Shown piece by piece: positions 1 to 5,659 of a stretch of DNA of 11,196 nt. Positions within the stretch are counted from its first letter, which is position 1. Every line of letters begins with the position of its first letter. Below the pieces are notes generated by a model, which saw nothing but the letters and a program-made list of their open reading frames with translations, had not been told where the DNA came from and ran no database searches. The stretch is from assembly GCA_040756715.1 (NCBI GenBank), contig JBFLYE010000120.1, forward strand, positions 1 to 11,196, in the 5' to 3' direction. Both the position numbers and the translations under genes were made by a program. Origin of the DNA: JBFLYE01 sp040756715 [NCBI: bacterium] (lineage in GTDB: Bacteria > UBA9089 > UBA9088).

Positions 1-7
1 TTCGGGA

Positions 8-134
8 CACCCCTCTAGGAGAGGGGAATGGGGGGAAGAAGAGGAACATGGGAAATTCCCCTCTTTCAGAGGGGTGGCAGACCGTAAGGTCTGACGGGGT
101 GTTGAAGGGGTATCAGGCGAAGCCTGAGGGGTAG
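8..134. repeat. Cluster of REP-like GC-rich hairpins, partly as an inverted pair
   Basis: Four short perfect stem-loops lie in about 120 bases. CCCCTCT/AGAGGGG occurs at 10-26 (loop AGG) and again at 58-74 (loop TTC). CAGACC/GGTCTG with loop GTAA is at 78-93, and TCAGGC/GCCTGA with loop GAA is at 113-127. The first two are inverted copies of each other with similar flanks (CACCCC... then GGGGAAT, against ATTCCCC... then GGGGTGG), giving a convergent BIME-like pair. The last two are each preceded and followed by GGGGT-type motifs. This matches the general design of bacterial REP elements, many of which are mobilised by RAYT (IS200/IS605-like) transposases; none is encoded here. The hairpins are seen directly; the REP label is inference. 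The left end may be cut by the window edge. Confidence 0.6.
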
Positions 135-427
135 TTTACAAGCGAAAACAGCACATTCTCAACTTCTTTCCTTTGACCCAACCAAGCTAAGACCAACAGC
201 CATAGAAACTTTAAATAGCAATGCCTATCTTCTCTCTTAAATAACAGAAGGAAGCATCAATATAAAAACCACCTTCCTTGATTTAATGTAAGAAGGATAG
301 AATTAGAAAAAAATGAATAAGAATATTTCTCCAATTTTCCTTTTTCTCCCTTTCTCCTTATTTACACAAATTTCAGATGGCTAAAGTGTTACAAAATGCA
401 AAAACTACAATGCAATAGACATATAAC
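135..427. other. Non-coding stretch downstream of the LOG-family gene
   Basis: I see no convincing gene, tRNA or rRNA segment here. The stretch is AT-rich and contains a weak inverted pair (AGAAGGAAG near 245, CTTCCTT near 270-278) with a loop of about 18 bases and no clean T run, so it is not a convincing terminator. The leftward gene ending at 428 must stop transcription here or further left. Confidence 0.5.
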
Positions 428-904
428 CTAAACGCATTGCAATTTAGCCTTTGCAATGGCTTGCGAAACAGCAGATTTTGGGGAATTTGCTTTGATGAGT
501 GGAATCTCTGCAAGCTCATAGGAGAAATCCCAGGTATATAAGCCAATAATAGGCTTTTTAAATTGTAGGCCATAGGCTATCTCAGATAGTGTCCCATAGC
601 TTCCATCAATGGCAATAATTGCACAAGATGATAGGACAACAATTATATTTCTTGCATAGCCAATGCCTGTTACAATGGGAATATCAACATATGGATTAGA
701 AGAAGCCGCATCAATGCCTGGTAGAATTCCAATCGTTAATCCCTTTTCCTCTTTTGCCCCTTTACAGGCTGCCTCCATTATCCCAGAAAGCCCTCCACAG
801 ATAAGGATACAATTATTCCTTGCTATTTCTTTTCCTGTTTCATAGGCAAGGGAAAGGATTTCGCCTTTTGGATTTTCACCACCAATAACACCAATTCTAA
901 TCAT
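428..904 (-). CDS. TIGR00725 / LOG-like Rossmann-fold nucleotide-binding protein
   Basis: A 158-residue protein of the SLOG/LOG-like superfamily (TIGR00725 type), related to the lysine-decarboxylase-like and DprA Rossmann proteins. Visible features are the N-terminal strand and turn IGVIGG (residues 4-9), the glycine-rich loop GGLSGIMEAA (37-46), GYARN (82-86) and DGSYGTLSE (100-108). The last corresponds to the PGGxGTxxE nucleotide-binding motif of LOG cytokinin-activating enzymes, with GSYG in place of GGxG. The length is normal for TIGR00725. Family members bind nucleotides or nucleotide-derived ligands, but the substrate of this subfamily is not established, so no reaction is assigned. 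The start overlaps the stop of the FlgM-like gene (ATGA, 901-904), which points to translational coupling and co-transcription. The family call is confident; the function is not. Confidence 0.85.
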   Translation of the reverse strand: MIRIGVIGGENPKGEILSLAYETGKEIARNNCILICGGLSGIMEAACKGAKEEKGLTIGILPGIDAASSNPYVDIPIVTGIGYARNIIVVLSSCAIIAIDGSYGTLSEIAYGLQFKKPIIGLYTWDFSYELAEIPLIKANSPKSAVSQAIAKAKLQCV

Positions 905-1260
905 TCCGGGAAGAACATATTGGTTATGCTTTCTATGATTCTTTTGTTTATCCTTGGAGTATCTATTCCCCCTTTAAGCAATTTTACAGCCTCATCTATC
1001 TTTTCTTCCCTTATGTCAGGAATATCTTTTACTAAGGAAAGAACCTTAGAAAGGTAGTATGCTGTTTTTGCTCCCTCAGAGATTGTTGCCTCGTCATAGC
1101 CAGAGGATATAGATGTTTCTCCTAATGTTGGCATAGTATATGTTTTTTTGGGAGAAGATAAAACTTGAGAGAAAGAGAGAGAAACCTCCTCCTTTTTCTT
1201 TATAGGGCTTCCTAAAACCTCTTTTGGTTTAAGCTCTCCATTTATTTTTGAAAAATCCAT
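901..1260 (-). CDS. flgM: FlgM-like anti-sigma-28 factor (probable)
   Basis: A 119-residue protein with a low-complexity, probably disordered first half. The C-terminal half fits FlgM: ISEGAK (60-65) followed by VKDIPDIREEKI (77-88) and a second helix ending in ESITNMFF. FlgM holds the flagellar sigma factor FliA inactive until the hook is complete, using a C-terminal region led by just such a 'VKxxPDIREEKV' segment. The protein is a little longer than typical FlgM (about 90-100 residues) because of its N-terminal part. The start is supported by a good Shine-Dalgarno (AGGAG at 1271-1267, 6 bases before ATG). A near-consensus sigma-28 promoter lies just upstream, which is how flgM is often controlled, so two independent clues agree. 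No other flagellar gene is in the window. It could still be a FlgM-fold protein acting on another partner. Confidence 0.68.
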   Translation of the reverse strand: MDFSKINGELKPKEVLGSPIKKKEEVSLSFSQVLSSPKKTYTMPTLGETSISSGYDEATISEGAKTAYYLSKVLSLVKDIPDIREEKIDEAVKLLKGGIDTPRINKRIIESITNMFFPE

Positions 1261-1278
1261 ATTATTCTCCTTTTTTAT

Positions 1279-1306
1279 TTATCGGCATTTTTTCAAAATA
1301 ACTTTA
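1279..1306 (-). promoter_or_regulatory. Sigma-28 (FliA/SigD)-type promoter for the FlgM-like gene
   Basis: On the minus strand, TAAAGTTA (1306-1299) is followed after 12 bases by GCCGATAA (1286-1279). The FliA consensus is TAAAGTTT-N11-GCCGATAA, so 15 of 16 box positions agree and the spacer is one base longer than usual. Transcription would start near 1272, leaving a very short leader that still includes the AGGAG ribosome site at 1271-1267. Spacer and leader are slightly atypical; the match to both boxes is the main support. Confidence 0.6.
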
Positions 1307-1355
1307 AGAAAAATTTTTGACAAAATAAAATTTTGTGGAAGAAGTGAAGCGTTTA

Positions 1356-1395
1356 TTAAGGAAACAGCAAAGAAAAGGCCTCTTTGATGTTTGAT
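1356..1395. repeat. Duplicate of the radA 3' end (distal copy of a 40-bp direct repeat)
   Basis: Positions 1356-1395 match 1920-1959 at 39 of 40 bases (the difference is C at 1380 against T at 1944). The second copy is the final coding part of radA, beginning exactly at its TAA stop. Translated leftward, this copy reads NIKEAFSLLFP followed by stop. Weaker similarity continues across a 5-base insertion, with GTTGGTATATCA here against ATCGGTGTATCA in radA. The two copies flank the DUF4258/DUF2283 pair. The repeat is seen directly; the idea that it marks an insertion or recombination junction is inference. Confidence 0.9.
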
Positions 1396-1412
1396 CTGAT
1401 ATACCAACAAAC

Positions 1413-1643
1413 CTAGTGAACTAGAGATTGGGAAATACTTTCTTCTATTCTTCTTTTAAGCATTGGAGCCAGTAGTCTTGAAACTCCCAATACTTCAACA
1501 CCCATAATCTCACCTCTACCTCCATATTCTACTTTTACTCCTTCTTCTAGCTCTTTAGAATCTATGGCTACTCCCTTTTTGAAGGATATATATAAAACAT
1601 CTAGCTCTTCATCATACCATAGCTTCATCTTATTTTTATCCAT
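1413..1643 (-). CDS. DUF2283 family protein, probable antitoxin partner
   Basis: A 76-residue protein whose core has the signature of DUF2283: a tryptophan-tyrosine start, then DEELDVLYISF, a short acidic segment, and a final strand with IMGVEVLGVSRLL. DUF2283 proteins are small, single-domain and often next to DUF4258 genes in arrangements read as toxin-antitoxin pairs; DUF2283 is usually taken as the antitoxin. Its ATG lies 19 bases inside the end of the DUF4258 gene and is preceded by a strong GGAGG (1655-1651) seven bases upstream, so the pair is one coupled unit. It ends shortly before the distal radA-end repeat. Family membership is clear; the antitoxin role is inferred from context only. 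Confidence 0.85.
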   Translation of the reverse strand: MDKNKMKLWYDEELDVLYISFKKGVAIDSKELEEGVKVEYGGRGEIMGVEVLGVSRLLAPMLKRRIEESISQSLVH

Positions 1644-1906
1644 CTTTTTGCCTCCTTTTTATTTATCTCTTTTTCTATATTCTTACAAGGATATATGGTC
1701 ACCACTTTTATTTGTTCACCCTCTTTCACAAAAGGGATTACTAAATAGGTCTCTGTTCTTGCCATTTCTACCTTTCCTATTGCTACCATACTTTTAGTGA
1801 TAATATCATAAAAAAGAAAATCGGGTTTTTCAATCACCTTCTCAATTAAACTTTTACCAATTTCCCTCTCTTCAATTTTTAAAAGAGCATGTTTAGAAAA
1901 AAGCAT
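1625..1906 (-). CDS. DUF4258 family protein, probable toxin component
   Basis: A 93-residue protein matching DUF4258: FSKHALLKIEEREI near the N-terminus (the usual H...R.I pattern), IEKVIEKPD, a beta-rich middle (MARTETYLVIPFV), and VVTIYP followed by RW near the C-terminus. DUF4258 proteins resemble the RelE/BrnT-type fold and commonly pair with DUF2283, so a toxin role, perhaps as an RNase, is plausible; no catalytic residue can be proven here. It starts 13 bases after the radA stop, using AAAGGTG six bases before ATG as ribosome site, so transcription probably continues from radA. It is the first gene of the cassette lying between the two copies of the radA 3' end. Confidence 0.82.
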   Translation of the reverse strand: MLFSKHALLKIEEREIGKSLIEKVIEKPDFLFYDIITKSMVAIGKVEMARTETYLVIPFVKEGEQIKVVTIYPCKNIEKEINKKEAKRWIKIR

Positions 1907-1919
1907 TTTTTACACCTTT

Positions 1920-1959
1920 TTAAGGAAACAGCAAAGAAAAGGCTTCTTTGATGTTTGAT
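1920..1959. repeat. Proximal copy of the 40-bp direct repeat (genuine radA 3' end)
   Basis: This is the last part of the radA reading frame (NIKEAFSLLFP and TAA on the minus strand), matched at 1356-1395 with one mismatch. The segment between the copies, 1396-1919 (524 bases), holds little beyond the DUF4258/DUF2283 pair. Because the copy attached to radA keeps an intact frame, a cassette entering here would leave radA undamaged. Confidence 0.9.
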
Positions 1960-3239
1960 ACACCGATTAGCTCTATTTGCTTCTCCTTTATCTTATCTAA
2001 ATTTGATTTGGGAAGAAAGCAGGAAGAAAATCCAAGCTTTGATGCCTCCTCTATCCTCTTTTCTATATTTGATATGCCCCTTATCTCACCAGAAAGGCCA
2101 ACCTCTCCCACCAGGGCTATCTTCTCATCTATTGGCTTTTCCTTAAATGATGAGACAATGGCAGAGCATATTCCAAGGTCTATTGCAGGCTCAGAGCTTC
2201 CTATTCCACCTGCAATATTGACAAATAGGTCATAGGTTGAAAGGTTATAGCCCATCCTCTTTTCCAAAACAGCCAAAAGGAGCAAAATCCTGTTATAATT
2301 TACACCCAATGTATCCCTCCTTGCCATTCCATAGATGGTTGGCGTAGCAAGGGCTTGAATTTCAATAAGAATGGGTCTGCTTCCCTCAACTGTGCAGGAA
2401 ACAACAGAGCCAGATGCACCTTTTGGTCTTTCTGATAAGAATGCTAAGGATGGGTTTTTTACCTCAGAAAGCCCCTTTTCTTCCATTAAGAATACGCCTA
2501 TCTCATTGGTTGAGCCAAACCTATTTTTGTAAGCCCTTAAAATTCTAAAAATATGATTTTTATCTCCCTCAAAATAAAGCACTGTGTCAACCATATGCTC
2601 AAGGAGCTTAGGCCCTGCAATTGAACCCTCCTTTGTTACATGACCAACAATGAATATGGGGATATTCCTCTGTTTGGCAATGCCAGAGAGAAAGCTTGTG
2701 CAGACCTTTATCTGAGAGACCGTTCCAGGGGCAGATGGTAGGCTTGGGTGGTATATTGCCTGGATTGAATCAATGACAATTACCTTAACCTCTATTTTCT
2801 CAAGCTGGTCTAAAATATGGGTAATCTTGTTGTAGGATGAGATGTATAAATTTTCTGATGAGATAGAAAGCCTATCTGCCCTTATCTTTATCTGTTGGTA
2901 AGATTCCTCTCCACTTACATAAAGCACCTTATTTTCCTTTGCGAGCTCTCCTGATACCTGAAGAAGAAGGGTTGATTTTCCAATCCCTGGGTCTCCTCCA
3001 ATAAGGACTAAAGAGCCCAAAACTATTCCTCCTCCCAGCACAGAATCAAACTCAGAAATTCCAGATTTTATCTTCTCTTCTTCCTTGATCTCTATTTCTG
3101 GAAGCTTAAATAAAAGGGGGGATTCCTCCTTTCTATATTCTTCTACTACCTCTTCTGTAAAGGTATTCCATTCTCCACAGCCAGGGCACCTTCCAAACCA
3201 TTTGGAGGAGGAATAATCACAGGACAAGCATCTATACAT
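1920..3239 (-). CDS. radA: DNA repair protein RadA (Sms), branch-migration ATPase
   Basis: A full-length 439-residue RadA, a RecA-related motor that processes recombination intermediates. Domains in order: a four-cysteine zinc finger (C4, C7, C18, C21, in the pattern CxxC...CPGC); the RecA-like ATPase with Walker A GDPGIGKS (82-89) and a Walker B strand VIVIDS (153-158); the RadA-specific KNRFG motif (238-242); and a C-terminal Lon-protease-like domain. The C-terminal domain ends in KEAFSLLFP. The start is fixed by an in-frame TAA directly before the ATG; there is no Shine-Dalgarno, but a sigma-70-type promoter ends 7 bases upstream, so the mRNA is probably leaderless. The DUF4258/DUF2283 genes follow directly, and the last 40 bases of the gene are duplicated beyond them. 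Confidence 0.97.
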   Translation of the reverse strand: MYRCLSCDYSSSKWFGRCPGCGEWNTFTEEVVEEYRKEESPLLFKLPEIEIKEEEKIKSGISEFDSVLGGGIVLGSLVLIGGDPGIGKSTLLLQVSGELAKENKVLYVSGEESYQQIKIRADRLSISSENLYISSYNKITHILDQLEKIEVKVIVIDSIQAIYHPSLPSAPGTVSQIKVCTSFLSGIAKQRNIPIFIVGHVTKEGSIAGPKLLEHMVDTVLYFEGDKNHIFRILRAYKNRFGSTNEIGVFLMEEKGLSEVKNPSLAFLSERPKGASGSVVSCTVEGSRPILIEIQALATPTIYGMARRDTLGVNYNRILLLLAVLEKRMGYNLSTYDLFVNIAGGIGSSEPAIDLGICSAIVSSFKEKPIDEKIALVGEVGLSGEIRGISNIEKRIEEASKLGFSSCFLPKSNLDKIKEKQIELIGVSNIKEAFSLLFP

Positions 3240-3246
3240 TTAAAGT

Positions 3247-3275
3247 ATTTTACCATAAAATTATTGGATTGTTAA
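3247..3275 (-). promoter_or_regulatory. Sigma-70-type promoter of radA, placed for a leaderless mRNA
   Basis: On the minus strand, TTAACA (3275-3270), a 17-base spacer and TAAAAT (3252-3247) differ from consensus by one base in each box. Only 7 bases separate the -10 box from the radA ATG, so transcription should start at or next to the start codon. This agrees with the lack of a Shine-Dalgarno. Confidence 0.6.
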
Positions 3276-3278
3276 GTT

Positions 3279-3294
3279 TTTTGGCAAACCAAAA
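3279..3294 (-). terminator. Weak hairpin after leuS, possible terminator
   Basis: On the minus strand, TTTTGG and CCAAAA form a 6-bp stem with loop TTTG about ten bases after the leuS stop, extendable by AAG/CTT across a mismatch. It is AT-rich and followed by AACTTAAC, not a T run, and the radA -35 box starts almost at once. It may weaken read-through from leuS into radA, but it is not a strong intrinsic terminator. Confidence 0.25.
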
Positions 3295-3304
3295 GGCTTG
3301 TCCT

Positions 3305-5659
3305 TCAGCTAACCACAACATTCACAAGCCTTCCTGGGACAAGGATTATATCCTTAATCTCTCCCTTAATCTTATCCTTTATCTCATCCATTGCCCTTTT
3401 TTTTGTTTCATTAGGGCTTAAATTAGAGGGAATGGTAATCTTTCCCTTAAGCTTCCCATTTATCTGGATTATGATAGTGCTCTCTTTTTCCTCGATTAAG
3501 GCTTCATCGTAGGATGGCCAGGGTTCATCCTCTATCCTTCCTTCAAAATGCTCCTTCCAAAGGTAAGATGAGATATGCGGGGCAAATGGAAAGAGAAGGA
3601 CCAGAAATGTTTTGAATATATCCTTCGTGAGCAAGCCATCTTCTATTTCATTGAGAAATTCCATAAGGTGGGCTATGGCTGTATTAAAATGGAATCTCTC
3701 TATATCCTCCGATACCTCCTTTATTGTCTTATGTATCAAGGCATAAAATCTTTCTTCTGATCCTCTGATCCTCTGATCCTCTGACCCTCTGACTTTTATT
3801 TTATATATTCTATTTAAAAACCTAAAGCATCCCGCTATGCCCTTATCATTCCATTCAAGCTCCTTTTCTGGTGGTGCGGCAAATAGAATAAAGAGCCTTG
3901 TGCTATCTGCTCCATATTCCTCTATAATTTTATCTGGGTCAACCACATTGCCTTTGGATTTTGACATCTTCGCACCATCCTTTATAACCATTCCTTGTGC
4001 CAATAAGTTTTTAAATGGCTCATCTATTGAGATAAGCCCCAAATCCTTCATTACCTTGGTAAAGAACCTGGCATACAAAAGATGCAAAATGGCATGTTCA
4101 ATCCCTCCAATGTATTGGTCTACGCTCATCCAATAGTCTGCCTCTTTCTTTAGGACAGGAAGGTTATCGCAATTGGGTGTAAGATACCTCAAGAAATACC
4201 AAGAGGAATCAACAAATGTATCCATTGTATCTGTCTCCCGCTTGGCATCCTTTCCACAATTTGGGCATTTGCAATTTAAAAATTCATCAATTTCCCGAAG
4301 GTTTTGCCCCGGCTTTGTATCCAAAGGAAGCTCTACCGGAAGGTCTTCTTCAGGAACAGGAACTATGCCGCATTGAAAGCAATATACAATGGGAATGGGT
4401 GTTCCCCAATACCTTTGCCGAGAGACAAGCCAATCCCTGAGCCTGTAGTTTATGGTTTTTCTTCCCATTCCATTTTTTTCCATCCAATCTGTTATTGCAT
4501 CAATTGCCTCTTTGCTTGACATTCCATTAAATTGACCAGAATTAACCAAAATCCCTTCCCCTTCATACGCCCCTTCCCTTTCCTGACCTCCGACCCCTGA
4601 CCCCTGAGCCCTGACTACCATTTTTATTGGAAGCCCATATTTCTTTGCAAAATCAAAATCCCTTGAGTCATGAGCAGGAACAGCCATAATCGCACCTGTT
4701 CCGTATTCCATCAAGACATAATTTGCAATCCAGATGGGTATTTTTTCCTGATTTACGGGATTTATGGCATACAGGTCTGTAAATATTCCCTCTTTTTCCA
4801 TTTTGTCAGGCGATACCCTAGTTTTTGCCCTTTCTACAAATTCCCTTACCTCCTTTTTCTCTATCTCCTCTACCAATGGGTATTGCGGCGCTAATGTCAA
4901 ATAGGTTGCTCCAAAGATTGTATCTGGCCTGGTTGTAAATACAGGGATTATTTTTCCTCCCTTTTCCTCTTTAAAGAATATCTCGCACCCAATGCTCTTT
5001 CCAATCCAATTCTTCTGCATAGTAATGACATTTTCAGGCCATTTCCCAAGCAATTTTAGATCATCTAAAAGCCTTTCTGCATATTCGGTAATCTTAAAAA
5101 ACCATTGCTCTAAGCTTTTTGTGGTAATAAAAGAATTGCATCTCCAGCAATCGCCGTTTATAACCTGTTCATTTGCCAAAACAGTCTTGCATTTAGGACA
5201 CCAATTTACATCCTCCTTTTTTCTATAAACCAACCCCTTTTGATATAGCTTTAAAAATAGCCATTGATTCCATCTATAATATTCCCTATCGCAGGTTGCA
5301 ATCTCCCTTTCCCAATCATAGGAAAGCCCAAGCCTTTTAAGCTGGCTTTTCATATAGCTGATATTATCCTTTGTCCATTTAGCAGGGTGTATGTCCTTTT
5401 CAATTGCAGCATTTTCAGCCGGTAAGCCAAATGCATCCCATCCCATGGGATAGAGGACATCAAAGCCCTTTAATCTTTTATATCTTGCAATTGTATCGCC
5501 TATGCAATAATTCCTGACATGGCCAATGTGGATTTTTCCCGAGGGATAGGGAAACATCTCCAGCAAGTAGAATTTTTCTTTTCCCTTTTTTCTAAAAAAA
5601 CCCTCTTTTTCCCAGAATTCTTGGATTTTTTTTTCTATTTCAAAAAATGGGTATGTCAT
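3305..5659 (-). CDS. leuS: Leucyl-tRNA synthetase
   Basis: Charges tRNA-Leu with leucine and edits mischarged tRNA. The 784-residue protein is shorter than E. coli LeuRS (860) but complete. It has the class I HIGH motif (44-47), a zinc site (CPKC 154-157, CWRC 171-174), the CP1 editing domain with TTRPDT (242-247) and GTGAIMAVPAHDSRD (320-334), a second cysteine cluster (427-430 and 463-468), the KMSKS motif (564-568), an anticodon-binding helical domain, and the C-terminal segment ending in PGRLVNVVVS. Two surface loops are encoded by short tandem repeats: residues about 349-362 (7-bp units) and 623-637 (8-bp units). The start overlaps the stop of the four-helix gene (ATGA) and has no Shine-Dalgarno, so translation is probably coupled. 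It is the last gene of the rplM operon. Confidence 0.97.
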   Translation of the reverse strand: MTYPFFEIEKKIQEFWEKEGFFRKKGKEKFYLLEMFPYPSGKIHIGHVRNYCIGDTIARYKRLKGFDVLYPMGWDAFGLPAENAAIEKDIHPAKWTKDNISYMKSQLKRLGLSYDWEREIATCDREYYRWNQWLFLKLYQKGLVYRKKEDVNWCPKCKTVLANEQVINGDCWRCNSFITTKSLEQWFFKITEYAERLLDDLKLLGKWPENVITMQKNWIGKSIGCEIFFKEEKGGKIIPVFTTRPDTIFGATYLTLAPQYPLVEEIEKKEVREFVERAKTRVSPDKMEKEGIFTDLYAINPVNQEKIPIWIANYVLMEYGTGAIMAVPAHDSRDFDFAKKYGLPIKMVVRAQGSGVGGQEREGAYEGEGILVNSGQFNGMSSKEAIDAITDWMEKNGMGRKTINYRLRDWLVSRQRYWGTPIPIVYCFQCGIVPVPEEDLPVELPLDTKPGQNLREIDEFLNCKCPNCGKDAKRETDTMDTFVDSSWYFLRYLTPNCDNLPVLKKEADYWMSVDQYIGGIEHAILHLLYARFFTKVMKDLGLISIDEPFKNLLAQGMVIKDGAKMSKSKGNVVDPDKIIEEYGADSTRLFILFAAPPEKELEWNDKGIAGCFRFLNRIYKIKVRGSEDQRIRGSEERFYALIHKTIKEVSEDIERFHFNTAIAHLMEFLNEIEDGLLTKDIFKTFLVLLFPFAPHISSYLWKEHFEGRIEDEPWPSYDEALIEEKESTIIIQINGKLKGKITIPSNLSPNETKKRAMDEIKDKIKGEIKDIILVPGRLVNVVVS
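3757..3793. repeat. 8-bp tandem repeat tract inside leuS
   Basis: Three copies of CTGATCCT, one of CTGACCCT and a partial CTGAC stand head to tail on the plus strand. They encode a hydrophilic loop of period eight residues (VRGSEDQR, then IRGSEER) at LeuRS residues 623-637. Because the unit is not a multiple of three, loss or gain of one unit would shift the leuS frame; only steps of three units (24 bases) are neutral. Confidence 0.9.
4580..4615. repeat. 7-bp tandem repeat tract inside leuS editing domain
   Basis: On the minus strand the units TCAGGGC, TCAGGGG, TCAGGGG, TCGGAGG and TCAGGAA follow one another. They encode a glycine/glutamine-rich loop (VVRAQGSGVGGQE) at LeuRS residues about 348-360, just before the 'NSGQFNG' segment, where family members vary in length. 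It resembles the 8-bp tracts in base composition (TCAGGG/TCAGAGG cores) but has period seven. Confidence 0.8.

Noticed and set aside
1-427. Possible tRNA or small RNA gene in the hairpin region
   Set aside because: No cloverleaf or conserved tRNA loop was found; the hairpins are consecutive REP-like stems.
1356-1395. Distal repeat copy as a radA pseudogene from whole-gene duplication
   Set aside because: Only the last 40 bases plus about a dozen weakly similar bases match; no further radA sequence lies upstream of it.
1564-1797. Plus-strand open frame across the DUF2283/DUF4258 genes
   Set aside because: It lies opposite two recognisable coupled genes, is rich in Phe/Leu/Ser as expected for an antisense reading of Lys/Glu-rich genes, and has no ribosome site.
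3305-5659. leuS read as truncated because it is about 75 residues shorter than in E. coli
   Set aside because: HIGH, editing, zinc, KMSKS and C-terminal segments are all present in order; the shortness comes from smaller inserts.
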